From Planctomycetota bacterium (GTDB taxonomy: Bacteria; Planctomycetota; Brocadiia; Brocadiales; Brocadiaceae): DNA of 64,000 nucleotides. Positions 1-8,324 of this stretch are shown here, piece by piece. The notes below the pieces were generated by a model. That model was not told where the DNA came from. It worked only from the letters and a program-made list of their open reading frames with translations, and searched no databases. Made by a program: the position numbers and the translations under genes. The first letter of the stretch is position 1. Each line of letters begins with the position of its first letter. The stretch covers positions 20,005-84,004 of the forward strand of contig JACRII010000073.1 in assembly GCA_016235875.1 (NCBI GenBank), written 5' to 3'.

Positions 1-207
1 GATAAGAGTTTTGACAAAGGTGTGGATATTTCTAAATATCTCGATCTATCAAAGGCGAGAAGACCCGAGCAGGAACAGAAAAGAGTAAACGTGGATTTCC
101 CTTTATGGATGATCCACTTGTTGGATAAAGAGGCAAAACGTTTGGGTGTGCCTCGTCAATCCATTATCAAGGTCTGGGTAGCGGAACGTCTTGAAAAAGC
201 ATCTTGA
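1..207 (+). CDS. BrnA/CopG-type antitoxin, 5' end outside window
   Basis: The frame is open from base 1, so the start codon lies left of the window; the GTG at 22 is probably internal. The 68 visible residues contain the ribbon-helix-helix stretch KRVNVDFPLWMIHLLDKEAK followed by RLGVPRQSIIKVWVAERLE, typical of the CopG/BrnA antitoxin family. Such proteins bind DNA as dimers, repress their own operon and neutralise a BrnT-type ribonuclease. A toxin gene would be expected just upstream, outside the window. Family assignment is from recognition of the motif; the partner is inferred. Confidence 0.75.
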   Translation, partial: DKSFDKGVDISKYLDLSKARRPEQEQKRVNVDFPLWMIHLLDKEAKRLGVPRQSIIKVWVAERLEKAS

Positions 208-373
208 AAATCCTCTATCCCCAAGAGGCTTGCCTAATCTTGTCTGCTTTCTGATAACAGCTAAATCCACTTTATCCCCATCTTCTGCAATAAACTTCCT
301 GAGTCTTGTAGTTTGGTGAAGCAGTGCGCACCCAACAATCGGTTTGAACGTTCTGAGCCGATTGAACGGTTTT

Positions 374-399
374 GATGGGTTCACTTCGTTTAACCCATC
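374..399. repeat. REP-like hairpin
   Basis: The arms gatgggtt and aacccatc flank a short loop, in the 268-base stretch (208-475) that separates the antitoxin from the convergent Fe-S gene. No gene is visible in that stretch. The hairpin resembles dispersed REP elements and may act as a transcription barrier between convergent genes. Confidence 0.45.
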
Positions 400-475
400 C
401 TACTCCACTTGAAACAAACACAACAGTAAACCAGTATTCATGCCCGTTTTACCATAGCTTGGTAGGCAGAAGCTG

Positions 476-1726
476 TCACGTGGATGAGAGCAATGCGTCC
501 CGTAACACCTGGATGGTGTGTGTGCATTTAACCTGAGAACTTCGTGCAGCGAGGAGGTCTTCGATTTGGAGCCGGCATCCCGGACAGCCCGTTGCTACAA
601 CCTCTGCGCCGCTTTTCTCAATAGCCTTTGCCTTGTACTCCCCAATCTTCATGGAGAGGTCGTAGTGTAATAAATTAAACACCCCGCCTCCACCACAGCA
701 TCGTTCCGGTGTTTCCATCTCTTGAAACGTGGCAGAACGGCTCAGAATATTCCTCGGCTGTTTTGAAATGTTTTGGCCCCAATAGAGATGACACGGATCA
801 TGGTATGTAATCTTTGTATTCAGCGCCTTTGTTTCGAATGCAAAATATTTTTCAATAAACTCGGATATGTCGTATAATTTATCCGTGAATTTTAAGGCAC
901 GATCACCCAGGATACGGGGATAGTCCTTTTTCAGTGTCCTTCCACAAGTGGCACAGGCATTGACGATAAAATCGACATTGGCTTTCTCAAACACCTTCAC
1001 ATTTATTTCCGCCAGTTTCTGCGCTGTTTTTACATCACCCAATGACCGGGCGGGAATGCCGCAACACAACTGTCCTGGAGGGACAACCACCTCAACCCCC
1101 AGATGATTTAATACTTCGATTACTGCATCAGCAATGTCGGTATAGACGTAGTTCATGAGACAACCCACGTAAAATCCCACTTTCATCTTTGGATTCGTTA
1201 TCTTTCTTGTATTGCGATATTTGTTTAGCGCTGATTTTTTTGCCAGTGGTGGAATCCATCTGCCGCCCATAAACATGAAGGGCAGATGTCTCATGGTGCC
1301 ATGTCGCTTTAACGGCACTAAACGTTGAAATAAACTGGCAGCCTTCAGGAGTACGTTAAACAGCCATCTCCGGGTTAAAAACAATCTGAATATCATCCGG
1401 GGTATAAACCATATCCCAATGTGTTTTGCCACATCGTCGAGCATGGTCTGGATAATCAGGTCATAATCTACGCCCGAGGGGCAGATGCTGGAGCATCGAA
1501 GGCATTTCTTGCAGGAGAGGAGGTAATCCCTCAATAATTCAGTATGAAAAATTTCACCGTCTCGTAAAGACTCGGCTAGGCTGATGCGGCCTCGCGCCAC
1601 CATAGATTCGTTGCCGGTTTCCAGAAAAACAGGGCAGATCGAGCGGCATTTGCCGCACTTGGCGCATTTCTGAATTTCTGATTCAAGTACGTCATTGACC
1701 ACGATATCTTTTTTGACATCATTCAT
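476..1726 (-). CDS. GlcF/HdrD-like iron-sulfur oxidoreductase subunit
   Basis: This 416-residue protein has two 4Fe-4S ferredoxin motifs near residues 21-32 (CAKCGKCRSICP) and 72-83 (CKKCLRCSSICP), then two CCG domains with CCG signatures around residue 222 and near residue 345 (RCCGGGGVF). This is the architecture of the Fe-S subunit of glycolate/lactate oxidase (GlcF/LutA) and of the heterodisulfide-reductase D subunit. It probably passes electrons between an FAD dehydrogenase and a quinone or another carrier. No FAD partner is encoded next to it, so the substrate cannot be named. A basic, hydrophobic stretch around residues 95-130 may associate with the membrane. Confidence 0.8.
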   Translation of the reverse strand: MNDVKKDIVVNDVLESEIQKCAKCGKCRSICPVFLETGNESMVARGRISLAESLRDGEIFHTELLRDYLLSCKKCLRCSSICPSGVDYDLIIQTMLDDVAKHIGIWFIPRMIFRLFLTRRWLFNVLLKAASLFQRLVPLKRHGTMRHLPFMFMGGRWIPPLAKKSALNKYRNTRKITNPKMKVGFYVGCLMNYVYTDIADAVIEVLNHLGVEVVVPPGQLCCGIPARSLGDVKTAQKLAEINVKVFEKANVDFIVNACATCGRTLKKDYPRILGDRALKFTDKLYDISEFIEKYFAFETKALNTKITYHDPCHLYWGQNISKQPRNILSRSATFQEMETPERCCGGGGVFNLLHYDLSMKIGEYKAKAIEKSGAEVVATGCPGCRLQIEDLLAARSSQVKCTHTIQVLRDALLSST

Positions 1727-1851
1727 CTGAATACCATCAAGGTCCTTTGAGAGGATATTTGGTAATAGTTCACCGCCGAGAACGCGGAGGGATCAGAGAA
1801 ACCACAGCCGACGGCTATTCATTTTTATACTAAATTTTAACACACAGAAAC

Positions 1852-1883
1852 AAAAAAGGGAGGCCAAAAAGCCTCCCTTTTTT
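1852..1883 (-). terminator. Intrinsic terminator
   Basis: Perfect 13-bp arms (aaaaaagggaggc / gcctccctttttt) flank a 6-base loop. The stem has A and T runs at its ends, so it can work in both directions. On the minus strand it closes the gene at 1904-2947 and insulates the Fe-S gene downstream. Confidence 0.85.
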
Positions 1884-1903
1884 ATAAACAGCATTATTCA
1901 TGC

Positions 1904-2947
1904 TTAATCATGCTTCTTTTTTCCATGGTCGTCATTATCATCATCGTCGTCGTGTTTCTTTCCTTTGCCCTTTATTTTTATCTCATCACTTCCCTGGAAT
2001 TTCGTACCATCTGTTAGCTCACCTGTTACGGTAAGTGTTACCTTTTCATTCTTATAGTTTTTTGATTCTAACTCTAAATCCTGTACTTCAAATGTAGCAA
2101 TAAATCGATCGTGATCATCAGTCTTTCCGTCGATGGCTTGTGCGCCATTGCACTCAACGGTATCCAGCTCGATATCTTCAACACTATAAGTCGAAGGAAG
2201 CTCAATGAATGCCTTAAATTTACCTTTACTCTTCAGATTGATGGTTTCGGGTTTTATAGAAACATCTGCAGTAATCACTGATGGCGTTGCCGTAGGTGAT
2301 GCTGTAGCAGTTGGCGAAGTAACCGGTGTTGGTGTTGCCACTGTTGTAGACTCCGAGATTATGCCGCCCGGGACTAGAATTGCATCGTCTGTCTCCGCAG
2401 ATGCATTAAGTATGTGTGCATGAGCGGCAATGGGTGTTGTTCCCGTACCTGTTGGAGTAACGGGTGGTGTTGGTGATGCGGTTACAGTCGGAGTAGCGGT
2501 TGCAGTACCGGTCGGTGTTGGCGATATAGTGACTGTTGGCGTAGGCGTTGTGGACGTCCCTTTATTAACTGTTACACTTAGAATTTCAAGTTTGTCATCT
2601 TTACTAAGGTCTTCAAGGGTAAATTCTTCTTCGGCTTTTCCATCGGTAATCGTGAATGATTTAGAATATGTTTTGGCGCTTTCGTTGACTTCTGTTTCAA
2701 TTACGAGAGTACTGTTTTGGCTAAGCAGTTCATTATCGGAAGAAGACCGTAATCCTTTTATGGATAATTCCACTTTGCCGTTGTCTTTTATACTAATCTT
2801 TGCTTCAACTTCATTGCTATAAGATGACGAAGCGCCAGTTAAACTCGCTTTATACAAATCATCACTATATCCTCTTTCAACGCCAACGGCAAGGATGCCT
2901 GTTACGAATAAAAACCAACCCGCAAAAGTACAATATTTTTTTATCAT
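1904..2947 (-). CDS. Secreted protein with Pro/Thr-rich linkers and Asp/His/Lys tail
   Basis: The 347-residue product starts with a signal peptide (about residues 1-28) after a strong ribosome-binding site (aaaggaggaggg). An N-terminal beta-rich region (about 30-130) is followed by two low-complexity linkers of TPTP/TATP type (about 133-170 and 203-222), then a second beta-rich domain (about 225-325). The last 22 residues are a tail of Lys, Asp and His with an uninterrupted DDDDD run. The linkers suggest a modular extracellular or cell-wall protein; the tail could bind divalent metal. I do not recognise either folded domain. It is expressed alone, with its own terminator. Confidence 0.75.
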   Translation of the reverse strand: MIKKYCTFAGWFLFVTGILAVGVERGYSDDLYKASLTGASSSYSNEVEAKISIKDNGKVELSIKGLRSSSDNELLSQNSTLVIETEVNESAKTYSKSFTITDGKAEEEFTLEDLSKDDKLEILSVTVNKGTSTTPTPTVTISPTPTGTATATPTVTASPTPPVTPTGTGTTPIAAHAHILNASAETDDAILVPGGIISESTTVATPTPVTSPTATASPTATPSVITADVSIKPETINLKSKGKFKAFIELPSTYSVEDIELDTVECNGAQAIDGKTDDHDRFIATFEVQDLELESKNYKNEKVTLTVTGELTDGTKFQGSDEIKIKGKGKKHDDDDDNDDHGKKKHD

Positions 2948-3104
2948 TTTCTCCCTCCTCCTTTTGTAAAATATATGTTATAGTTGTCTATTAAATTTTG
3001 CATTTTTTATATGACATATATTTTGATTTTTACAACTAAAATACTATAACATAAATTTAAAAAAAATATAAATAAATTAGTTGTTTTAAAAGGGAAACGT
3101 TTTT

Positions 3105-4880
3105 ATGTCACAAATCAAGATTCTTCCAGAATCTGTAATTAATAAAATTGCTGCAGGTGAGGTGATAGACCGTCCGGCATCTGTCGTAAAAGAGTTGATT
3201 GAGAATGCGATTGATGCCCTGGCATCGAGAATCGATACCTATTTGGAAGATGGGGGGCGAAAATTGATACGGGTCTCAGACGATGGTATTGGAATGGATG
3301 CAGATGACCTTGCCCTTGCATTTCAAAGCCATGCCACGAGCAAACTTCAAAATGCAGACGATTTATTTGCCGTGCATACATTGGGTTTTCGAGGAGAGGC
3401 GCTGCCGAGTATTGGAGCCGTTTCACACGCCGGCATCATCTCCAGGGTAAAAGGGGCTATGAATGGGACAGAAATAAAGATTGATGGGGGCGTTCTAGGG
3501 GAAGTTAAGGAAAGGGGTGCCCCAGAAGGTACACAGGTTGAGGTGCGGGAACTGTTTTTTAACACTCCTGTCCGTAAGAAATTTTTGAAGTCGATACCCA
3601 CGGAAATGGCTTATATTTCAGAGGTGCTAACAAAATTTTCGCTGTCCTATCCGGCAATTCATTTCACGCTTATGCATAACAACAGGACGGTGTTTAATCT
3701 GCCAACGGTTCAGGATACCGCAGAACGGATTGCGACTTTTTTTGGCGAAGAGATGAGAAAACATCTCATTCCCATATTTCTCAGGGAAGAGATGTTTACC
3801 CTTTCCGGATATATTGCCCCGCCCTTTTTTGATAAAGGTAATGCAAGGATGCAATTTATATTTTTAAATGGTCGCTATATCAAGGACAGCGCTGTCTTTC
3901 GCGCTATTAACGAGGCTTACCATGGGAAATTGATGCATAAGCGGTATCCGATTGTCTTCTTGTTTTTACAGGTAGAGCCGTCTGAGGTAGACGTGAATGT
4001 CCATCCGACAAAAATCGAGGTGCGTTTTCGAAATACCAGCGCAATTTATAATTATGTCTTCTCTGCGTTAAAAGAGGGTTTGAATAAGTCAGCAACGAAA
4101 ACTATTAGCGCTCCATCTCCCATACCGGGATTGGAAAGAGAAGCGGGAGGGGGGGAGGAGTTTGATCTTATAAAAAAATCTTTGTGGGAACGGTTTTCCC
4201 CTGGAAAGGCAGATGGGGAAAATGCGGGGTTGTATAACGATATTCAGGCAAATAAAAAAGCAGAAGAGAAAGAAAAAGTCTTTAGTGCCGAAATTGGTAA
4301 TAAAAAGAGGAGGATGTGCTTCCAAATTCACAATGCCTTTATAATCGAGGAGACAGAGGGTGGATTGAATATCATAGACCAACACGCCTTGCATGAAATA
4401 ATTTTATATCACGAAATAGAAAGGAGCTTGCAAGCTTCCAAATCGCTCAGTCAACGCTTGCTGATACCGGAGATGATAGAATTGAGTCCTAAGGATTTTT
4501 TTAGCATTATCAGTTTGAAGGAATATTTGGGAACATTGGGACTTGAGGTTGAGGAGTTTGGACAGCATACGATAGTGGTCCGTGCTTTTCCGCAGATTTT
4601 AAAGCATTTAAATGCAAAGGAATTTGTAGAAAGCCTGCTGGCAGAGTTGGGTGCAGAAGATTCTCTAAAGGGCAAAGATAAGATTTTAAACAAACTCATC
4701 AATGTCATGGCGTGTAGAGGCGCTGTCAAGGCTGGACAAAGGTTAGAACCTCAAGAGATAGAAGAGCTTCTGGAAAAGAAAAAGAGTATAAATGCATATA
4801 CAAATAATTGCCCGCATGGCAGACCAACGACCCTGTATTTTTCTCTGGATGATTTACAAAAACAATTCAAAAGAAAATAG
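3105..4880 (+). CDS. mutL: DNA mismatch repair protein MutL
   Basis: This 591-residue MutL couples mismatch recognition by MutS to strand removal. The GHKL ATPase domain is complete: KELIENAIDA, DDGIGM, ATSKL and GFRGEAL near residues 33-103. A charged linker (about 325-400) leads to the C-terminal dimerisation/endonuclease domain with DQHALHE, ACRGAVKAG and CPHGRPT. The endonuclease motif DQHA(X)2E(X)4E is off by one residue (an extra residue before the second Glu), so nicking activity is likely but not certain. No mutS lies in the window. The AT-rich gap 2948-3104 upstream probably holds the promoter. Confidence 0.95.
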   Translation: MSQIKILPESVINKIAAGEVIDRPASVVKELIENAIDALASRIDTYLEDGGRKLIRVSDDGIGMDADDLALAFQSHATSKLQNADDLFAVHTLGFRGEALPSIGAVSHAGIISRVKGAMNGTEIKIDGGVLGEVKERGAPEGTQVEVRELFFNTPVRKKFLKSIPTEMAYISEVLTKFSLSYPAIHFTLMHNNRTVFNLPTVQDTAERIATFFGEEMRKHLIPIFLREEMFTLSGYIAPPFFDKGNARMQFIFLNGRYIKDSAVFRAINEAYHGKLMHKRYPIVFLFLQVEPSEVDVNVHPTKIEVRFRNTSAIYNYVFSALKEGLNKSATKTISAPSPIPGLEREAGGGEEFDLIKKSLWERFSPGKADGENAGLYNDIQANKKAEEKEKVFSAEIGNKKRRMCFQIHNAFIIEETEGGLNIIDQHALHEIILYHEIERSLQASKSLSQRLLIPEMIELSPKDFFSIISLKEYLGTLGLEVEEFGQHTIVVRAFPQILKHLNAKEFVESLLAELGAEDSLKGKDKILNKLINVMACRGAVKAGQRLEPQEIEELLEKKKSINAYTNNCPHGRPTTLYFSLDDLQKQFKRK

Positions 4881-4958
4881 GGGAGTTTGGCAGGTATAAA
4901 ATTATCCTATGTTTTTTTATAATGAGCGTTTAAGCCTATATGAACAATCAGAAATCCC

Positions 4959-4987
4959 TTGACTTTTATTTCCGTCAGTGATAAGAT
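4959..4987 (+). promoter_or_regulatory. Sigma70-type promoter ahead of queD
   Basis: TTGACT at 4959-4964 and TAAGAT at 4982-4987 are separated by exactly 17 bases, 57 bases before the queD start. It likely drives queD and the hps-rraA/mcs genes behind it. A second TATAAT lies at 5009-5014 without a well-placed -35. Confidence 0.55.
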
Positions 4988-5043
4988 TTTTTGTTGACTT
5001 ACCTGTAATATAATAAAAATAGAGCCTCTTTTGGTGCATAGGT

Positions 5044-5409
5044 GTGTTTGAACTTGTCGTTGAAACTGATTTTTCTGCAGCGCATAACCTCCGTGAATAT
5101 AAAGGGCAATGCGAAAAGCTCCACGGGCATAACTGGAAAGTTCAGGTCGTCTTAAAGGCTGAAAAGCTGGACAAGTTGGGTATGGTTATGGATTTTAGAG
5201 AGGTGAAAAGAGTTGTTGGCGAAATAATGAATAAGTTTGACCATACCTATTTGAATGAACTTGCAGATTTTAAGGTTTTAAATCCAACTACAGAAAATCT
5301 TTCTAAAATACTCTATGACGAGTTAAAAAATACCTTACCACCAGAGGTGAAGGTATCCAGGGTTACGACCTGGGAATCTGAGCGTTGTGGCGCAACCTAT
5401 TTCGAATAA
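5044..5409 (+). CDS. queD: 6-carboxytetrahydropterin synthase / PTPS family
   Basis: This 121-residue protein has the T-fold signature of the 6-pyruvoyl-tetrahydropterin synthase family: zinc-binding His in SAAHNL and in LHGHNW, and the catalytic Cys four residues before HGH (CEKLHGH). The Cys placement and short length fit QueD, which converts dihydroneopterin triphosphate to 6-carboxytetrahydropterin in queuosine synthesis. QueC and QueE are not in the window, so a biopterin-type role cannot be excluded. It starts at GTG; no better ATG exists in frame. Confidence 0.85.
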   Translation: MFELVVETDFSAAHNLREYKGQCEKLHGHNWKVQVVLKAEKLDKLGMVMDFREVKRVVGEIMNKFDHTYLNELADFKVLNPTTENLSKILYDELKNTLPPEVKVSRVTTWESERCGATYFE

Positions 5410-5436
5410 AAGCTCTTTTACAATTGAGTACAAATA

Positions 5437-6726
5437 ATGGCGGTAATATTACAAGTAGCCCTTGATTTCGTTGACCTTCACAGGGCGGTAAAGGTTGCTG
5501 AGGAGGCGATTGAGGGAGGCGCTGATTGGCTGGAGATAGGCACCCCTCTTATTAAAAGCGAGGGGATGAATGCGGTACGCCATTTGAGAAAAGTATTTCC
5601 CGGAGTAACCTTGCTTGCGGACATGAAGACGATGGATGCCGGTCGCGCCGAAATGGAAATGGCAGCCAAAGCCGGCGCAAATATTGCCGTTGTGATGGGA
5701 GATGCCCCTGATTCGACTATCAAGGAATGCATACAGGCAGGGAAAAATTACGGTATAAAAGTCTGCGTAGACTTTATAAATAGCGCTAAAGTCGGGGAGC
5801 GCGTTGCCGATATAGAAAAATGGGGCGCTGATTATATAGCCGTTCATACTGCCATAGATGATCAAATGCATGGGAAAACACCTTTCAGTGCCTTGCAACA
5901 CATGTGCAGTAAGGTAAAAATCCCTGTTGCGGTTGCGGGTGGTATCAATTCTGAGAATGTGATCGAAGCGGTAAACGCCGGGGCGAGTATTGTCATTGTG
6001 GGCGGTTATATCAGCAAATCAAAGAACGCAAAAATCGCAGCGGAGAGTATCAAAACTGCTATCAAAGAGAATAGAAAGGTAGATACAGCGCTGTTTAAAA
6101 GAGTGACACGCGAAGGAATTCGGGAAGCATTAACGAAGCTATCGACGGCAAACATTTCGGATGCCGGGCATCGCGCTGAAAGTATCACAGGACTTTATCC
6201 GATATATCAAAATATTAAATTAATAGGGAATGCAGTAACGGTAAGGACGTTTCCCGGTGATTGGGCTAAACCCGTCGAGGCCATAGATATTGCAAAAGAA
6301 GGAGATGTTATCGTAATTGATGCCGGGGGAGTTGGGCCTGCAATTTGGGGGGAATTGGCAACTCACAGTGCATTGCAAAAAAAAATAAGCGGCGTGGTAA
6401 TTCATGGAGCAATACGGGATATTGCGGAAATCAGAAAATTAAATTTTCCCGCCTTTACAAAAATGGTGATGCCGAATGCGGGCGAGCCCAAAGGGTTTGG
6501 TGAGATTAATATACCAATCCAGATATCCGGAATTCAGATTAATCCGGGAGATTGGATTATTGGAGATGACGATGGATTGATGGTGATACCGTTAGCGGAA
6601 GCCGACGGAAGAGTTAACTATGGTATGGATTGTCTGGAAAGAGAAAATAGGATTCGAGAGGAAATATTATCTGAAAAAAGTTCTTTAGGAAAAGTTATGG
6701 ATGTGTTAAAATGGGAAAAACGATGA
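5437..6726 (+). CDS. Hexulose-6-phosphate synthase / RraA-like fusion
   Basis: This 429-residue two-domain protein follows queD by 27 bases. Residues 1-210 are a TIM barrel of the HPS/KGPDC family (ALDFVDL, LADMKTMDAG with the DxK motif, AVAGGIN), expected to act on ribulose 5-phosphate and formaldehyde or the reverse. Residues about 220-420 match the RraA/demethylmenaquinone-methyltransferase-like fold (GGVGPAIWGELA, HGAIRD, IGDDDGLMVIP), a family that includes aldolases and RNase E inhibitors. Similar fusions are known in archaea and some bacteria. The reaction of the second domain cannot be told from sequence. Confidence 0.85.
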   Translation: MAVILQVALDFVDLHRAVKVAEEAIEGGADWLEIGTPLIKSEGMNAVRHLRKVFPGVTLLADMKTMDAGRAEMEMAAKAGANIAVVMGDAPDSTIKECIQAGKNYGIKVCVDFINSAKVGERVADIEKWGADYIAVHTAIDDQMHGKTPFSALQHMCSKVKIPVAVAGGINSENVIEAVNAGASIVIVGGYISKSKNAKIAAESIKTAIKENRKVDTALFKRVTREGIREALTKLSTANISDAGHRAESITGLYPIYQNIKLIGNAVTVRTFPGDWAKPVEAIDIAKEGDVIVIDAGGVGPAIWGELATHSALQKKISGVVIHGAIRDIAEIRKLNFPAFTKMVMPNAGEPKGFGEINIPIQISGIQINPGDWIIGDDDGLMVIPLAEADGRVNYGMDCLERENRIREEILSEKSSLGKVMDVLKWEKR

Positions 6727-6763
6727 TTGAGTTTAGTCTTGAGTTTCAGCGGAGTAACGAGCA

Positions 6764-7261
6764 ATGAAATGCGAATCATGTAATAAGAAGCATGCGACAG
6801 TGCATTTAACAGAGATCGTCGGCACCGTGAAGAAGGAACGGCATCTCTGTGAAGAGTGCGCACAGAGCATCAATACACATCTTACAAAAATACCTTCGCC
6901 TACTGAGATATTGACGAGTCTCATTAATCAGGTAGCGCCTGAAATAAATGAGATGTCCAAGATTGTTTGTCCCGTGTGCGGGTTGTCTTATTTAGAATTC
7001 CGCTCACATGGTCGTTTGGGCTGCGCGATGGATTATACCATTTTTAGAAAAGGGTTAATTCCATTATTGGAAAAAATGCACAGCAGTACCCAGCATGTTG
7101 GAAAAGTGCCTTCAAGGGCAGGGAAAGAATTGATAAAGAAGAATGAACTCATGCAGTTACGGAGTGAACTGAACAAGGCCGTGGAAAAAGAAGATTACGA
7201 AAGGGCTGCTGAGTTGAGGGATAAAATTTATGAGCTCTCAGGCGACAACGATGAAGATTAG
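6764..7261 (+). CDS. mcsA: McsA, zinc-finger activator of protein arginine kinase
   Basis: This 165-residue protein has an N-terminal zinc finger (CESC...CEEC, residues 4-32), a second zinc module starting CPVCG (about residue 68), and a C-terminal UVR motif (LRSELNKAVEKEDYERAAEL) that typically contacts ClpC. McsA activates the arginine kinase McsB. In the second zinc module the usual GCAxCY reads GCAMDY, so one expected Cys ligand is replaced by Asp. The gene overlaps mcsB by 11 bases, implying translational coupling. Confidence 0.92.
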   Translation: MKCESCNKKHATVHLTEIVGTVKKERHLCEECAQSINTHLTKIPSPTEILTSLINQVAPEINEMSKIVCPVCGLSYLEFRSHGRLGCAMDYTIFRKGLIPLLEKMHSSTQHVGKVPSRAGKELIKKNELMQLRSELNKAVEKEDYERAAELRDKIYELSGDNDED

Positions 7262-8300
7262 TGATCTTGCTGATAATACCGGTGAATGGCTCAGAGGGAC
7301 AGGTCCGGAGTCAGACATCGTCATTAGCAGCAGGATTCGTTTAGCAAGGAATGTGGCGCGGTTTCCCTTTCTTTCGAGAGCCAATGTAAAGCAAAAAAAA
7401 GAACTCGAAGAGATCATAAGGGACAAGATTAAAGATTCCGATATTTCCCAGGATCTTTGTTATCTGAACCTTGCGGATATTACGCCTGTTGACAGGCTTT
7501 TTTTGGTAGAACGACACCTTATCAGCAGGGAGCATGCCGGAGGAGAGGGTGAGAGGGGCGTTGCCTTTGGTAAGTCGGAAACCGTCAGTCTCATGGTGAA
7601 CGAAGAAGATCATTTAAGGATACAGGTAATTCGCTCTGGATTTGAACTAAAAGAGGCGTGGAAAACGATTGATGAAATCGACAATAAACTGGAGAAAAAA
7701 TTAAATTATGCTTATTCTTCACGGTTTGGGTATCTAACGGCCTGTCCTACCAATGTTGGCACAGGGATGCGGGCCTCGGTTATGTTGCATCTGCCGGCGC
7801 TGGGAATGACCCACCACATTGAAAAGGTGTTTAATGCGGTTATGAAACTCGGGTTGGTTGTGAGGGGATTATATGGTGAAGGGACGCAGGTTTCGGGGGA
7901 TTTATATCAAATATCGAACCAGTTTACCCTGGGCAAGTCGGAAACAGAAATTATTGAAATTATTGAAAGTGTGATTCCCAGGATTACCAGTTATGAGCGG
8001 ATGGCGAGAAAGGCGCTCGTTTCTGAAAGTCGTGAACAGCTGGAGGACCGTGTATGGCGGTCGTATGGCATGCTCAAGGTTGCACGGCTGATTTCTTCAG
8101 AAGAAATTATGCATCTGCTGTCTCAGGTCAGAATGGGAGTTAATTTGGGAATAATTAAAGATATTGAAATGAAGACATTAAATGAGCTTTTTATCCTCAC
8201 ATTGCCGGGACACTTGCAAAAGCTGGAAGGGCGCGAATTGAATTCCACACAGAGGAATGTTATTCGCGCATCGTATGTAAGAAAACGCCTGGAAAAGTAA
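7251..8300 (+). CDS. mcsB: Protein arginine kinase McsB
   Basis: The product is 349 residues when started at the ATG at 7251 inside the mcsA stop region; an in-frame ATG at 7230 is less like the family. It shows GEWLRGTGPESDIVISSRIRL, the phosphagen-kinase catalytic stretch LTACPTNVGTG, and a C-terminal RNVIRA that corresponds to the phosphoarginine-binding RDxxRA allosteric site with Asp changed to Asn. McsB phosphorylates arginines on misfolded proteins and so marks them for ClpCP. It is followed 24 bases later by clpC. Confidence 0.93.
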   Translation: MKISDLADNTGEWLRGTGPESDIVISSRIRLARNVARFPFLSRANVKQKKELEEIIRDKIKDSDISQDLCYLNLADITPVDRLFLVERHLISREHAGGEGERGVAFGKSETVSLMVNEEDHLRIQVIRSGFELKEAWKTIDEIDNKLEKKLNYAYSSRFGYLTACPTNVGTGMRASVMLHLPALGMTHHIEKVFNAVMKLGLVVRGLYGEGTQVSGDLYQISNQFTLGKSETEIIEIIESVIPRITSYERMARKALVSESREQLEDRVWRSYGMLKVARLISSEEIMHLLSQVRMGVNLGIIKDIEMKTLNELFILTLPGHLQKLEGRELNSTQRNVIRASYVRKRLEK

Positions 8301-8324
8301 AAGTTTGAAAGGATAGGTGTTATT

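Noticed and set aside
2205..2822. Two plus-strand frames rich in Val and Gly opposite the secreted protein gene
   Set aside because: They are mirror images of the repetitive Pro/Thr codons on the minus strand; no ribosome-binding site or domain.
7230..7250. Earlier ATG for mcsB at 7230
   Set aside because: It adds seven residues absent from the family; the ATG at 7251 overlaps the mcsA end as expected for coupled genes.
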